From assembly GCF_009729555.1 (NCBI RefSeq), contig NZ_WODC01000001.1:186001-250000 (forward strand): DNA of 64,000 bases. Direction: 5' to 3'. Shown one piece after another: positions 27,805 to 36,987 of this stretch. Origin of the DNA: Pseudodesulfovibrio alkaliphilus (GTDB lineage: Bacteria > Desulfobacterota > Desulfovibrionia > Desulfovibrionales > Desulfovibrionaceae). A model generated the notes under the pieces. That model was not told the origin of the DNA. It saw only the letters and a list, made by a program, of their open reading frames with translations, and ran no database searches. Every line of letters begins with the position of its first letter. The first letter of the stretch is position 1. The position numbers and the translations under genes are program-made.

Positions 27805-28615
27805 GCAGTTCGCCTCCACGGCCGGGCTCATGGACGACCTGCGCCTGAACACGGTCTGCCAGAGCGCAAAATGCCCCAACAAGTGGGAGTGTTTCTCCAG
27901 GAACGTGGCCACGTTCCTGATCATGGGCAGCGTGTGCTCCCGCAATTGCGCCTTCTGCAACATCACGCCTGGCCGCCCGACGCCCCTGGAAGACGACGAA
28001 CCGGCCCGCGTGGCCGAAGGAGCTCGCAGGCTGGGCCTCACACACGTGGTCATCACCTCGGTCACACGCGACGATCTGCCCGACGGCGGGGCCACCCATT
28101 TCGCCGCCACCATCAGGGCCGTGCGCTCGACCCTGCCGGGCTGCACCGTTGAGGTGCTCATCCCGGACTTTCAGGGCGACGAGGCAGCCTTGGACACCAT
28201 CTTCGCGGCAAGGCCCGACGTGCTCAACCACAATCTGGAGACTGTGCCTGCTCTGTACCCGGCCATCCGGCCCCAGGCCGACTACCGCCAGAGCCTGAGG
28301 CTCCTTGAACGGTCAAAGGGGATGGCCCCGGACATCCCCACCAAGAGCGGCATCATGGTCGGGCTTGGCGAGACCGATGCCCAGATCCTGCCCGTGCTCG
28401 ACGACCTTGCCGCCGCAGGCTGCGACATCGTCACCATCGGCCAGTACATGCGCCCCACCCGCCAGCACCCCCCGGTGGACCGCTATGTGGAACCCGCCGT
28501 CTTCGACTCCTACGCAGACCAAGGCAGGCAGCGCGGCATCCGCCACGTCTTCAGCGCCCCCTTGGTCCGCTCAAGCTACAACGCGGCGCAGTTCGTGGGA
28601 TCAGTAGGCAGCTAA
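27731..28615 (+). CDS. lipA: Lipoyl synthase (radical SAM)
   Basis: 294 residues. Inserts two sulfurs into protein-bound octanoyl groups. Auxiliary cluster cysteines are in [12 protein letters not shown] (CX4CX5C), radical-SAM cysteines in CSRNCAFC and the end has RSSYNA (usual RSSYHA). The start [21 protein letters not shown] aligns with the family N-terminus and no later Met fits, so the 74-bp overlap with lipB seems real. Confidence 0.95.
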   Translation: MSLPANLEKPLRIPPWLRIRLPGNEQFASTAGLMDDLRLNTVCQSAKCPNKWECFSRNVATFLIMGSVCSRNCAFCNITPGRPTPLEDDEPARVAEGARRLGLTHVVITSVTRDDLPDGGATHFAATIRAVRSTLPGCTVEVLIPDFQGDEAALDTIFAARPDVLNHNLETVPALYPAIRPQADYRQSLRLLERSKGMAPDIPTKSGIMVGLGETDAQILPVLDDLAAAGCDIVTIGQYMRPTRQHPPVDRYVEPAVFDSYADQGRQRGIRHVFSAPLVRSSYNAAQFVGSVGS

Positions 28616-28673
28616 CCGGGCGCGGACTGCAAGGCGTTCGGCCGGGGCCGGACAAACAAGAGGCAGGGGCGGC

Positions 28674-29351
28674 TCACGACAGGCCCGATGCCCGGCATTG
28701 CTCCAGTCCTGATCGATCCAACACCTTCACATCCTTGCCCTGGACATCCACAAGCCCGGCCTCGCTCATTTTCCTCAATGCGCGGGAGAGTGCCTCGGGC
28801 GTGGCGCCGATGATCTTGGCCAGCTCTCGATGGGTTATGGACAACGTGACAGCGCCTCCGGCCGCTGCCGACAAGAAATAGGCGGCCAGCCGGGACGGCA
28901 ACTGCCTGAGGGACAAGGCGTCGATCATGTCCATGGCCTCCTTGAGACGACGCGACATCACCCGCAATATCTGCAACAGCATACCCGGATCTTCCGCCAC
29001 GAGCCTTTCCAGTTCCACCGGAGGGATGACCAGCACGGTGCTCGATTCCAATGCGGCCATATTGGCCGGAAGCTGACCGTCGGAAAAAACGGAGCAGAGA
29101 CAAAACGGTTCGCCCGGATCGAAAATGAAGATCGTCTGCTCCCGCCCCTCCTCGGACATCTTGAAGAGCTTGACCCTCCCCGCAATAAGCAGATGCAGCC
29201 CTTGCGCCGATGCCTGCTCGCTGAAATACAGCCCGCCAGCGGGAATCGTTTCAACACTCGCCGACCGCGCCAGCCGCTCGACCTGTTCTCTCTCCAGGTG
29301 AGAGAACAGCGGGAGCGTTCCGATGATTTCCACAATTCTCGGCGTGTCCAT
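28674..29351 (-). CDS. Crp/Fnr-family transcriptional regulator
   Basis: 225 residues from the ATG reading MDTPRIVEII, preceded by TAAGGAAAAA; an ATG five codons earlier lies inside the operator-like palindrome. Residues 1-120 are a cyclic-nucleotide-binding-fold sensor (FDPGEPFCLCSVFSDGQLP), 150-225 a winged helix (ELAKIIGATPEALSRALRKM). There is no N-terminal Fnr cysteine cluster. It probably binds the TTGA-N6-TCAA palindrome at 29363-29382, repressing itself and controlling the divergent operon. Possible signals are NO, CO or redox; this is not shown by sequence. Confidence 0.88.
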   Translation of the reverse strand: MDTPRIVEIIGTLPLFSHLEREQVERLARSASVETIPAGGLYFSEQASAQGLHLLIAGRVKLFKMSEEGREQTIFIFDPGEPFCLCSVFSDGQLPANMAALESSTVLVIPPVELERLVAEDPGMLLQILRVMSRRLKEAMDMIDALSLRQLPSRLAAYFLSAAAGGAVTLSITHRELAKIIGATPEALSRALRKMSEAGLVDVQGKDVKVLDRSGLEQCRASGLS

Positions 29352-29362
29352 TTTTTCCTTAC

Positions 29363-29382
29363 GCATTGATCGAGGTCAATGC
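29363..29382. promoter_or_regulatory. Fnr/Crp-type operator in the divergent promoter
   Basis: Perfect inverted repeat GCATTGA-N6-TCAATGC, containing the Fnr/Dnr-family core TTGA-N6-TCAA. Its centre is about 21 bp before the regulator's ATG, where binding would block expression. A start site 41-42 bp on the other side (near 29414) would suit class II activation of the zinc-ribbon/DsrE/permease operon. Those roles are inferred. Confidence 0.7.
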
Positions 29383-29438
29383 CGGCCAGACACCATCGGG
29401 GCATCATGGGACAAACAGTATGAAACCAAGGAGGTCCC

Positions 29439-29660
29439 ATGCCCGCTTACGCCATTCAATGCCCCTATTGCCATGCCCCGCAGCACGCGGAACACCCCGG
29501 CGGCTATGCCCCCATGTATGTCAATTGCCCAACCTGCGAGAAGCGTTTCATCCTTGAACCCGTTGCCAACGGAGTCAAGACCTACCGGATGAACGAGGCT
29601 CCCTGCTGCTCCGACCCGGACTGCCGCGCAGCGGAGATGGGCGACACCGGCAACGACTGA
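29439..29660 (+). CDS. Small zinc-ribbon protein
   Basis: 73 residues with an AAGGAGGTCCC Shine-Dalgarno. Two CxxC knuckles (CPYC at residue 8, CPTC at about 31) form a zinc ribbon, and the tail has CCSDPDC, a second possible metal site. Function unknown. First gene of a four-gene operon under the Fnr-type site. Confidence 0.75.
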   Translation: MPAYAIQCPYCHAPQHAEHPGGYAPMYVNCPTCEKRFILEPVANGVKTYRMNEAPCCSDPDCRAAEMGDTGND

Positions 29661-29698
29661 CAGACCCTGCCACCAAAAAGAAACCTTCAGGAGAGGTC

Positions 29699-30058
29699 AT
29701 GAGCAAATATCAGTTCATCATTTCCGCAGGGCCGGAAAACCCGGTCCGCGCCACCCGGTCCGTCATGTTCGCCACCAAGGCCGTCGACGAAGGGCATCAG
29801 GTCGCCCTTTTCCTTGTGGACGACGCCGTTTATCTGACCAACCCGATGCTGACAGAGCATGTCCGGGCCGCCACTGGCGACACGCTCATGCAGTATCTCC
29901 AGGTCATTTTGGATCAAAGCATAGAGGTCATGGTCTGCCTCCCCTGCGCCAAGGCCCGGGGCATAGACGAATCCGCCCTGCCGCGCAACTGGCGGCTGGC
30001 AAAAGGGATCGAAGCCATCCGGCGCAATGAAGACGGATGGAACACCTGGACATTTTAA
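29699..30058 (+). CDS. DsrE-family sulfur-relay-like protein
   Basis: 119 residues, AGGAGAGG upstream. A DsrE/F-like alpha-beta fold is suggested by the start YQFIISAGPENPVRATRSVMFA and the conserved cysteine region EVMVCLPCAKARG near residue 80. DsrE-like proteins often carry persulfide sulfur. In this operon it may handle a sulfur or redox species together with the permease, which is an inference. Confidence 0.75.
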   Translation: MSKYQFIISAGPENPVRATRSVMFATKAVDEGHQVALFLVDDAVYLTNPMLTEHVRAATGDTLMQYLQVILDQSIEVMVCLPCAKARGIDESALPRNWRLAKGIEAIRRNEDGWNTWTF

Positions 30059-30071
30059 CCTGGAGCGCCCC

Positions 30072-31055
30072 ATGTGGTCTTTTCTGCAAACCATCACGAA
30101 AAAACTGACTCTGGCCATTCCCCTCATGATGGCCCTTGGATTCGCTTACGGCGTCAGCGCCGAGACCGCGTGGCTCAAGGGCATGATCATTCCCTTCACC
30201 TTTCTCATGGTCTACCCGATGATGGTCACTCTGAACATCAAAAAAGTGTTCGAGGGCGGCGACACCAAGGCCCAGATCATCACCCTCGGGGTCAACTTTC
30301 TGATAACCCCGTTCCTGGCCTGGGGTTTGGGGCTGACGTTTTTTGCCGATCTCCCATACATGGCCCTTGGTCTGCTTCTGGCCGGACTGGTGCCGACCAG
30401 CGGAATGACCATATCCTGGACCGGCTTTGCCAAAGGCAACATGGCCGCGGCGGTGAAGATGACCGTCATCGGCCTTGTGGCGGGATCGCTGGCAACTCCG
30501 TTTTACGTTCAGGGGCTCATGGGCGCGGCTATTGCCCTGGATATTGGGGCCGTCGTCAGCCAGATTTTCTTCATCGTGTTCCTGCCCATGGCGCTTGGCT
30601 TCGTCACGCAGCGCCTCCTGGTCCGCAAGTTCGGCCAAGAGCATTTTCAGCAGCGCATCGGGCCAAGATTCCCGGTGCTCTCCACCATCGGCGTGCTGGG
30701 GATCGTGTTCGTGGCCCTGGCGCTCAAGGCCCGCACCATCGCCGCCTCGCCCGAGCTGCTTGTGACCATCCTCGTGCCTCTGCTGCTGCTCTACGGCATC
30801 AACTTCACGATCAGCACGGTCATAGGGAAATGGCTGCTCAACAGAGGCGACGCCATCGCCATGGTTTACGGATCAGTTATGCGCAACCTGTCCATCGCCC
30901 TGGCCATCGCCATGAACGCCTTTGGCGAGCAGGGGGCGGACGCGGCCCTGGTTGTGGCGCTGGCCTACATCATCCAGGTGCAGTCGGCGGCCTGGTATGT
31001 CACCTTCACCCCTCGCCTCTTTGGTCCGCCAAAGGCGGCAAACACCCTGTCCTGA
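30072..31055 (+). CDS. ACR3/BASS-family permease (arsenite-type efflux)
   Basis: 327 residues, start ATG reading MWSFLQTI, 13 bp after the DsrE-like gene. About ten hydrophobic segments span the protein (IPLMMALGFAYG, FTFLMVYPMMVT, LITPFLAWGLGL, LLLAGLVPTSGMTISW). The GLVPTSGMTISWTGFAKGN block is typical of arsenite permease-like BASS proteins. No ArsR or ArsC is nearby, and the usual ACR3 cysteine is not evident, so the substrate may not be arsenite. Confidence 0.75.
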   Translation: MWSFLQTITKKLTLAIPLMMALGFAYGVSAETAWLKGMIIPFTFLMVYPMMVTLNIKKVFEGGDTKAQIITLGVNFLITPFLAWGLGLTFFADLPYMALGLLLAGLVPTSGMTISWTGFAKGNMAAAVKMTVIGLVAGSLATPFYVQGLMGAAIALDIGAVVSQIFFIVFLPMALGFVTQRLLVRKFGQEHFQQRIGPRFPVLSTIGVLGIVFVALALKARTIAASPELLVTILVPLLLLYGINFTISTVIGKWLLNRGDAIAMVYGSVMRNLSIALAIAMNAFGEQGADAALVVALAYIIQVQSAAWYVTFTPRLFGPPKAANTLS

Positions 31056-31077
31056 AAAGACGCCTAGGAGAAACACC

Positions 31078-31581
31078 GTGCTCCCGACCATCAAAAACAT
31101 CCTCTATGCAACCGACCTCTCGACCAATGCCCGGCTGGCCCTGAGCTATGCGGCTGTCCTGGCCGACCGTCACGATGCGAACGTGACCGTCCTGCATGTG
31201 CTGCCAGACTCCCTTGAACTCCTCAGCGAACAGGCCGGCATGGATCTGGCAGAGGTCTTCGGCGAAAAGGCCGCCTACTGGATTGACAAGGGGGAAAAGG
31301 AAAAAACCATCCATGCAATCCATGAGCGACTGGAAACCATTGCCCACGAAGACTTCAAGGTGCCCGGCAGTTCCTCCCATCTCGCCGGGGCCAGGGTCGA
31401 GGTGGTTTGCGGCGATGCGGCGCAACGCATCGTCGCCGCAACGAAAAGCGGAGACTTCGATCTCGTCGTGATGGGAACCCATGGCCAGACGGGGTTGATG
31501 GGCATATTGCTCGGCAGCGTCGCCACCGAGGCCATTCGTCACAGCAAGATTCCGATCCTGGTCGTTCCCCTGCCCGATTGA
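31078..31581 (+). CDS. Universal stress protein (UspA family)
   Basis: 167 residues from GTG (MLPTIKNILYATDLST) with AGGAG seven bases before. The ATP-binding signature GTHGQTGLMGILLGS (Gx2Gx9GS) is complete near the C-terminus. Usp proteins bind nucleotides and aid stress survival. Last gene of the operon, followed by a terminator. Confidence 0.9.
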   Translation: MLPTIKNILYATDLSTNARLALSYAAVLADRHDANVTVLHVLPDSLELLSEQAGMDLAEVFGEKAAYWIDKGEKEKTIHAIHERLETIAHEDFKVPGSSSHLAGARVEVVCGDAAQRIVAATKSGDFDLVVMGTHGQTGLMGILLGSVATEAIRHSKIPILVVPLPD

Positions 31582-31589
31582 ACAAACCC

Positions 31590-31634
31590 GCGGCGGGCTG
31601 GACACGTTTCCTGCCCGCCGCATGTCAACTTTTG
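31590..31634 (+). terminator. Probable terminator of the zinc-ribbon/DsrE/permease/Usp operon
   Basis: 9-bp stem GCGGCGGGC/GCCCGCCGC with a 14-nt loop, then CAACTTTTG. The U-run is short. recJ converges from the other side. Confidence 0.6.
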
Positions 31635-31686
31635 CCGCTTGCAGCGGACGCCGACGCGATCCATTCCATTCGCCGGGGCAGGCGGT

Positions 31687-33390
31687 CTACTCCAGCCAGT
31701 CACGGATGCGCAGATCAATAGTCGGGATGCCCCGGTAGCGGTCGATCTTGGGGGTGAAGGCGAAACGCATGGCCTGCCCCTTGGTGTTGCGAGGAAAATC
31801 GCGGCCCATGCGCCATGCCTTGCCGGGCAGTCTGGCCCCGGTTTCGGCATCGGCCAGCACGAGCTTGACGTGCTCGTTGTCGCGTCCGAAGAGGCGGTAG
31901 TCGGCCACGGTCACGGGCGCTGAGGCGAAGACGGGCTCGGGATTGCCCACGCCAAAAGGCTGGAGCATTTCGAGTTCGTTGAGCAGGGTGTTGGTGATCG
32001 CGCCAAAGGGCAGCTGGCGGTCGAGCTTGAGGGTCGGGGTCAGCGGATCAGGGCCGAGCTTGGCCATGACCGCTTGGTTGAATGCCTCCCGCAGGGCGTC
32101 AATATTGGCCGGATCGAGCGAGAGCCCGGCCGCCTGCTGATGACCGCCGAAACCGGCCAGCAGGGAAGCGACCGCCTTGAGCCCCTCATGCAGGTCAAAC
32201 TCCGAAATGCTCCGGCCAGATCCCTTGAGCAGGCCGTTTTCCCCGGATGAGCAAAGCATGAGCGCGGGCCGGTAGAAGCGCTCGGCCACCCGCGAGGCCA
32301 CAATGCCGATGATGCCCGGATGCCAGTGATCGGCGTGAAGCACCAACCCGGCCATGTGCCGCATGGTTTCGGCCTGGGCCAACGCCTCCTCGGCGATCTC
32401 CTGTTCCTGGCGGCGACGCTCGGTATTGATGGCGTCGAGTTCCCTGGCGATGGGCATGGCCTCGTCGAGGGTGGCGGCCAGCAGGAGCGCCAGCGCCTTG
32501 CCCGGATCGCCCATGCGCCCTGCCGCATTGACCCGCGGGGCGAGGTTGAAGCCGATCTGCCCGGCCCCCAGCTCTGCTCCGCGCTCATAGTCGCTGACCA
32601 TCTTGAGGGCGGCCATGCCCGGCCGGGCGGCCTCTTTGATGAACAAAAGGCCGTTCTTGACCAGGATGCGGTTCTGGCCGGTGAGCCGGACCACGTCGGC
32701 CACGGTGCCCAGCGCCACCAGATCAAGCAGGGGGCGCACATCCATCGGCTCGCCGGGCAGCATCCGGTTCAGGGCGCAGGCGAGCATGAAAGCCACCCCC
32801 ACCCCGGCCAGATCATCGCACGGGCCGCCCTCACGCAGGCGCGGATCGCAGACGGCATGGGCGTCGGGCAGTGTGTCGCCGGGCAGGTGGTGGTCGGTCA
32901 CGGCCACCAGCATGCCAAGCTCCCGGGCACGGGCCACAGGAGCGATGTCGGAGATGCCGCAATCCACGGTCAGAAGTACGCCCGCACCCCGGTCGACCAG
33001 CCGCTCCACGCCCGGAATGTTCAGGCCGTACCCCTCCTCCATGCGGTTCGGCAGGTGGTGGAGGACCTCGATGCCGTGTGCGGCGAAAAACTCTTTGAGC
33101 AGGGCCGTGGCCGTGATGCCGTCCACGTCATAGTCGCCCCAGACCGCCAGGGTGCGCCCCTCGGCCAGGCCGCGCACCACCACCTCGGCAGCATCCAACA
33201 GACCGGGAATCTCCGATGGACGGGCCAGATGGCGTAGTCCCGGCGAAAGGAAACGGTCCATCTCCTCCACAGAGGCCAATCCGCGATTCCAGAGGATGTC
33301 CACGATAAGCGGAGACACGGACAGTTGATCGGCCATGGCCTCGGACGCGGGTGGGCGGCTGTCGCCGCGGGCTTTCCAGATGCAGGGCAA
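31687..33390 (-). CDS. recJ: Single-stranded-DNA-specific exonuclease RecJ
   Basis: 567 residues, normal length. 5'-3' ssDNA exonuclease of recombination and mismatch repair. DHH-phosphoesterase motifs: GDYDVDGITATALL near residue 85, LTVDCGIS, TDHHLPGD and the DHHA1/OB parts with SGRSISEFDLHEGL and GGHQQAAGLSL. The start is TTG (MPCIWKARGD) after GGGGGA. It lies 14 bp after the HDOD gene. Confidence 0.95.
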   Translation of the reverse strand: MPCIWKARGDSRPPASEAMADQLSVSPLIVDILWNRGLASVEEMDRFLSPGLRHLARPSEIPGLLDAAEVVVRGLAEGRTLAVWGDYDVDGITATALLKEFFAAHGIEVLHHLPNRMEEGYGLNIPGVERLVDRGAGVLLTVDCGISDIAPVARARELGMLVAVTDHHLPGDTLPDAHAVCDPRLREGGPCDDLAGVGVAFMLACALNRMLPGEPMDVRPLLDLVALGTVADVVRLTGQNRILVKNGLLFIKEAARPGMAALKMVSDYERGAELGAGQIGFNLAPRVNAAGRMGDPGKALALLLAATLDEAMPIARELDAINTERRRQEQEIAEEALAQAETMRHMAGLVLHADHWHPGIIGIVASRVAERFYRPALMLCSSGENGLLKGSGRSISEFDLHEGLKAVASLLAGFGGHQQAAGLSLDPANIDALREAFNQAVMAKLGPDPLTPTLKLDRQLPFGAITNTLLNELEMLQPFGVGNPEPVFASAPVTVADYRLFGRDNEHVKLVLADAETGARLPGKAWRMGRDFPRNTKGQAMRFAFTPKIDRYRGIPTIDLRIRDWLE

Positions 33391-33404
33391 GGCGGTCCCC
33401 CGGA

Positions 33405-34265
33405 TCAGGCCAAGAGCCGGACGAACTGCTCGATGTCCTTGGACTCAGCCAGTTCCTCGGCCACTTCCATGACCTCGTCCAAGGCCATTTCCAGGTCCGG
33501 ACACAGGGATTCGAGCCGGGAGGAGAAATACTCGCCGTCCTCGTCAACGGCATGGGCAGCGCAATCCGCCAGACAGACCACAGTGGCCTCATTGGAATGG
33601 CCAGGCGAAAGCTCGGGAGTGTGGTGCCAGTTGACCGGCTCCACCAGCGCGGGGGGGAGATCCCACGACTTGAGAACCAGGGCTCCGATCACGGCGTGGT
33701 CCAGTCCCCAGTATTCGTCCTCGGCCTCGACATCGGGCAGCCCCTCCTCCTCGGCCAGCTCGCGGATGGCGACCCAGTCTTCCGGGCGACGCAGGGCGAT
33801 GATGAGCTTGCCGATGTCGTGCAGCAGACCGGCAGTGAACATATTGTCGGGCTTGCCCACCTCGGTGACACGGGATATCTCGCGGGCGATCATGGCCACA
33901 TAGAACTGGTGCCGCCAGTACTCGGCCAGATCAAAATCATCGGGCATGGCGTATCCGGAGGTGAGACCGTTGACGCCCAGGGTGAGGACGATGTTGCGGA
34001 TCTCGTGCATCCCGAGAACCGCGGCGGCGCGGGACACTGAGACCACCTCGGACTGAAGGCCGTAATAGGCGGAATTGGCAAGCCGGAGAATACGCGTGGT
34101 CAGCCCCTGGTCCCTGCCCAGGGTCTTGCCCACATCCTCAAGGGAAGCCATGGACGAGGCCCCGGTCTGCGCGAAGAGTTTGCCGAGCACCTCCGGCGAA
34201 TAGGGCAGATCGTCCCGCATCTTCGGAATTTCCCGCAAGAAGGTCTGTATCTTGTCCTGGCTCAT
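33405..34265 (-). CDS. HDOD-domain protein
   Basis: 286 residues. The HDOD domain (residues about 20-215) is recognised by ILRLANSAYYGLQSEV, RAAAVLGMHEIRNIVLTLG and TAGLLHDIGKLIIAL, with HAVIGALVL after. HDOD proteins are signalling domains related to HD hydrolases and often linked to chemotaxis or cyclic-di-GMP control. The partner is unknown here. Confidence 0.85.
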   Translation of the reverse strand: MSQDKIQTFLREIPKMRDDLPYSPEVLGKLFAQTGASSMASLEDVGKTLGRDQGLTTRILRLANSAYYGLQSEVVSVSRAAAVLGMHEIRNIVLTLGVNGLTSGYAMPDDFDLAEYWRHQFYVAMIAREISRVTEVGKPDNMFTAGLLHDIGKLIIALRRPEDWVAIRELAEEEGLPDVEAEDEYWGLDHAVIGALVLKSWDLPPALVEPVNWHHTPELSPGHSNEATVVCLADCAAHAVDEDGEYFSSRLESLCPDLEMALDEVMEVAEELAESKDIEQFVRLLA

Positions 34266-34331
34266 GAAGGCTCCATGCTCACCGCGTGTTTCTCCGCCAG
34301 CTCCGAGCGCTACCCCAGGCGGCCCGGCCCG

Positions 34332-35330
34332 TCAATCGATCTCCAGCTTGATGGGCGCGGCAGGCTTGGCAGGCTTGGCCCCCTGGCCCCCCGGCTCGTT
34401 GCCGCCGCTCCCGGCAGGGGCGTTGGCAGACGCCCCGTTCGCCGAGCCACTCCCGGCCGAAACCGGGGTCTCGCCCACAGACGACTCCCCGCCTGCCGCC
34501 TGTCCCCCGCCGCCCCGGCGCACACCTGCGCCGGGCGGGTCATCCCCATCGGGCACATGGCCCTCGCTCTTGAGAAATGCCCAGAACATGCGGCTTTCCT
34601 TGAGGTCGGGATTGACCTCAAGGCTCTTGCGCAGGTACTTCCGGCATCCCTCCACATCCCCTTTTTCATAGAAGCAGCGGGCGATGTTGTGAAACAGATG
34701 CTCATCGTCCTCCACCAGATTCTCGGCGCGCAGATAATATTGCAGGGCCTGCTCGTACATCTTGTTCTTGCGCATATTGATGCCGAAATCGTTGAACAGA
34801 TGTTTGTGCTCCGCCTCGAACGCCGCCTCAAGGCTGACGATGCGCTCGAAAATGTCGTTGGCCTTCACCTGGTCGCCCCGGTCGAGATAGGTCAGTCCCA
34901 GGCCGAAATTCGCCCGCACGTTCTCCTCGTCAATGGCCGTTGCCCGCTTGAACTCGAATTCCGCGCTGTAGGCTGCGCCGCGCTCACGATGCTTCTCGCC
35001 GCGCACCACGGCTTCGTCCATTTCCTTAATGGCTGGGTAGACGGTGGAAAGATAAAATTCGGGTTCTGGATTGAACTTGGTCAGGAATTCGTCGCGGGAA
35101 AGATTGCGCTTGGGACCGGAGGGAACATAGTTGCGGTTGAGCGGCTGCACCACGACGGTGCCGTCCTCCTGCTCCTCGCTGCTCCAATAGGTCTTCTGGA
35201 TGGTGCGCCGCTGAGTGGTGCCGGTGCCGACCCTGGAAACGGACTGGGTGGAGAAGACGCCCTTGATCTTCTCCGCTCCGTCTCTGACGATCTCCCGGCC
35301 GCTTCGTTCCGTGTCGCTTCGTTCAGTCAT
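34332..35330 (-). CDS. TPR-repeat protein with acidic, Gly/Pro-rich tail
   Basis: 332 residues from the ATG with GGGGGAGCGG upstream (MTERSDTERS). Residues about 95-260 carry TPR-like repeats (EFEFKRATAIDEENVRANFG, YEQALQYYLRAENLVED, DVEGCRKYLRKSLEVNPDL). The last 65 residues are Gly/Ala/Pro-rich and probably disordered. The FYLSTVYPAIKEMDEAVVRG segment precedes the repeats. No signal peptide. Role unknown; 16 bp after pyrF. Confidence 0.75.
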   Translation of the reverse strand: MTERSDTERSGREIVRDGAEKIKGVFSTQSVSRVGTGTTQRRTIQKTYWSSEEQEDGTVVVQPLNRNYVPSGPKRNLSRDEFLTKFNPEPEFYLSTVYPAIKEMDEAVVRGEKHRERGAAYSAEFEFKRATAIDEENVRANFGLGLTYLDRGDQVKANDIFERIVSLEAAFEAEHKHLFNDFGINMRKNKMYEQALQYYLRAENLVEDDEHLFHNIARCFYEKGDVEGCRKYLRKSLEVNPDLKESRMFWAFLKSEGHVPDGDDPPGAGVRRGGGGQAAGGESSVGETPVSAGSGSANGASANAPAGSGGNEPGGQGAKPAKPAAPIKLEID

Positions 35331-35346
35331 CCGCTCCCCCCGGGGA

Positions 35347-36048
35347 TTAGGCTGATCGCATCTCCTCAAGCATGTTCCGGGCCGCGTCCGCCGGAGCGTC
35401 AGCCATGGTGACGGGCCTGCCAACCACCAGAAAGTCCGAACCAGATCGAACAGCCCGCCCCGGCGTGACAACCCGGCGCTGATCGTCCGCCGCTGCCTTC
35501 GCGGGTCGAATGCCCGGCGTCAGGCACAAAAAACCTCCCCCGCACCGCTCCTTGACCGCAGCAACCTCAAGGCCGGAACAGACCACTCCATTTACTCCAT
35601 ATTGCTTGGCTTTCACAGCAAGGTCAAGGGCCATCCGCGAAGGATCGCCCCCATTGCCCAGCGGCAGGTCGTCCGGCCCCATGCTGGTGAGCATGGTCAC
35701 GGCCATGACCAGCGGCGGCAGAGCGCCCGGAGGCGCTCCCAAGGTGCATCCTTCCATGGCCGCGTGGGCCATGCGTTCGCCGCCCAGGGCGTGGATGGTG
35801 ATCATGTCCACCCCAAGACGGGCGGCGGAGCGGGCCGCCCCGAGCACCGTATTGGGAATGTCGAAAAATTTCATGTCCAAAAAAACCTTGAACCCCAGCT
35901 CCTTGAGCGGGGCAATCACGGCCGGGCCATCGGCGGTGAAAAGTTCAAGCCCCACCTTGACCCACCCTGCCGTGCCGCGAAGCAACCGGGCCATGGCATG
36001 AGCCGCTGCGGCATCCGGATAGTCAAGGGCCACCACCAGTTCAGCCAT
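35347..36048 (-). CDS. pyrF: Orotidine 5'-phosphate decarboxylase
   Basis: 233 residues from the ATG reading MAELVVALDYPD. Final step of UMP synthesis. The catalytic segment FLDMKFFDIPNTV (Asp-Lys-Asp set) is near residue 58, and phosphate-binding VVGRPVTMADAP near the end. It overlaps gmk by 8 bp, so the two are coupled in a nucleotide operon. Confidence 0.96.
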   Translation of the reverse strand: MAELVVALDYPDAAAAHAMARLLRGTAGWVKVGLELFTADGPAVIAPLKELGFKVFLDMKFFDIPNTVLGAARSAARLGVDMITIHALGGERMAHAAMEGCTLGAPPGALPPLVMAVTMLTSMGPDDLPLGNGGDPSRMALDLAVKAKQYGVNGVVCSGLEVAAVKERCGGGFLCLTPGIRPAKAAADDQRRVVTPGRAVRSGSDFLVVGRPVTMADAPADAARNMLEEMRSA

Positions 36049-36682
36049 CGCTCCCCCACTGGTCGAGAATGGAGCCGAGAATGTCAGGACGCAGCACAGG
36101 CTTGCAACGCCCGGCCAGATACACGGCCCGAAGCTCCTGATAGGCCGAGTCCAGGGAGCCGTTGACCACCCAGTATTCAAAGAAATCCGCCTGCCGGATT
36201 TCATCGGCAGCATTGTCCAGCCTGCGGGCCACGGAGGCCTCGGAGTCAGTACCCCGGCCCGTCAGCCGCCGGACCAGCTCCTCTCGCGAGGGCGGCAGCA
36301 GAAAGACACAGGTGCCGTCAGGAAATGTCCGGCGCAGTTGCTTCGCCCCCTGCACGTCGATGTCGAAGAGAACATCGCGGCCCTGATCGAGCATGGCCTG
36401 GACCGGCTTGGTGGCCGTCCCGTAGAAGTTGCCGTGGACCTCGGCCCACTCGCAGAACTCGCCCCGGCTGCGCATGGCAACAAAGGCCTCGCGAGAGACG
36501 AAATGGTACTCGCGACCATCCTGCTCGTGCCCTCTGGGTGGCCGGGTGGTGTAGGAGACCGAGAAACCTATCTCCGGGAACTCGTCCCGCAGCATGGCGA
36601 TGAGAGTGCTCTTGCCCGTGCCGCTGGGGGCGCAGACCACAAGAACCTGTCCGAGGCGGCGGAAGGTATCGGACCTTGTCAC
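36041..36682 (-). CDS. gmk: Guanylate kinase
   Basis: 213 residues. Phosphorylates GMP to GDP. P-loop APSGTGKSTL near residue 18, GMP-binding SVSYTTRPPRGHEQDGREYHFV and FDIDVQGAKQLR are all present. Its neighbour DUF370/RemA-like gene just upstream and YicC before that is a widely conserved order. Confidence 0.97.
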   Translation of the reverse strand: MTRSDTFRRLGQVLVVCAPSGTGKSTLIAMLRDEFPEIGFSVSYTTRPPRGHEQDGREYHFVSREAFVAMRSRGEFCEWAEVHGNFYGTATKPVQAMLDQGRDVLFDIDVQGAKQLRRTFPDGTCVFLLPPSREELVRRLTGRGTDSEASVARRLDNAADEIRQADFFEYWVVNGSLDSAYQELRAVYLAGRCKPVLRPDILGSILDQWGSDG

Positions 36683-36937
36683 CTAGTCTCCCTCCTCGGC
36701 GCTGAAGCGCTGCCCAACGGTCTCGGCCTGGATGGCAGAGAGAATGACATGGTTGGAGTCGGTGACGATGATGGCGCGGGTCTTGCGCCCCTGGGTGGCG
36801 TCGATGAGCCGTCCCTCCTGGCGTGCGTCCTCGCGCAGACGGCGCATGGGCGCACTGGTGGGGTTGACGATGGAAACCACGCGGTTAAGCACCACGAAGT
36901 TGCCGAATCCCACATTGAGCAATCCCTGTTTCTGCAT
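36683..36937 (-). CDS. DUF370 / RemA-like regulator
   Basis: 84 residues from the ATG ([13 protein letters not shown]); a GTG two codons earlier is possible. Conserved DUF370 pattern [21 protein letters not shown] and [17 protein letters not shown]. In Bacillus RemA is a DNA-binding matrix regulator; in other phyla the role is open. Immediately adjacent to gmk in the yicC-DUF370-gmk cluster. Confidence 0.88.
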   Translation of the reverse strand: MQKQGLLNVGFGNFVVLNRVVSIVNPTSAPMRRLREDARQEGRLIDATQGRKTRAIIVTDSNHVILSAIQAETVGQRFSAEEGD

Positions 36938-36987
36938 ACTCACCTACAATTTCTTGATGCTTCGGACTTCACGATACGGCTCCCAGG

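Noticed and set aside
30072-31055. Calling the permease a proven arsenite pump
   Set aside because: No ars regulator or reductase nearby and no clear ACR3 cysteine; the family label alone does not fix the substrate.
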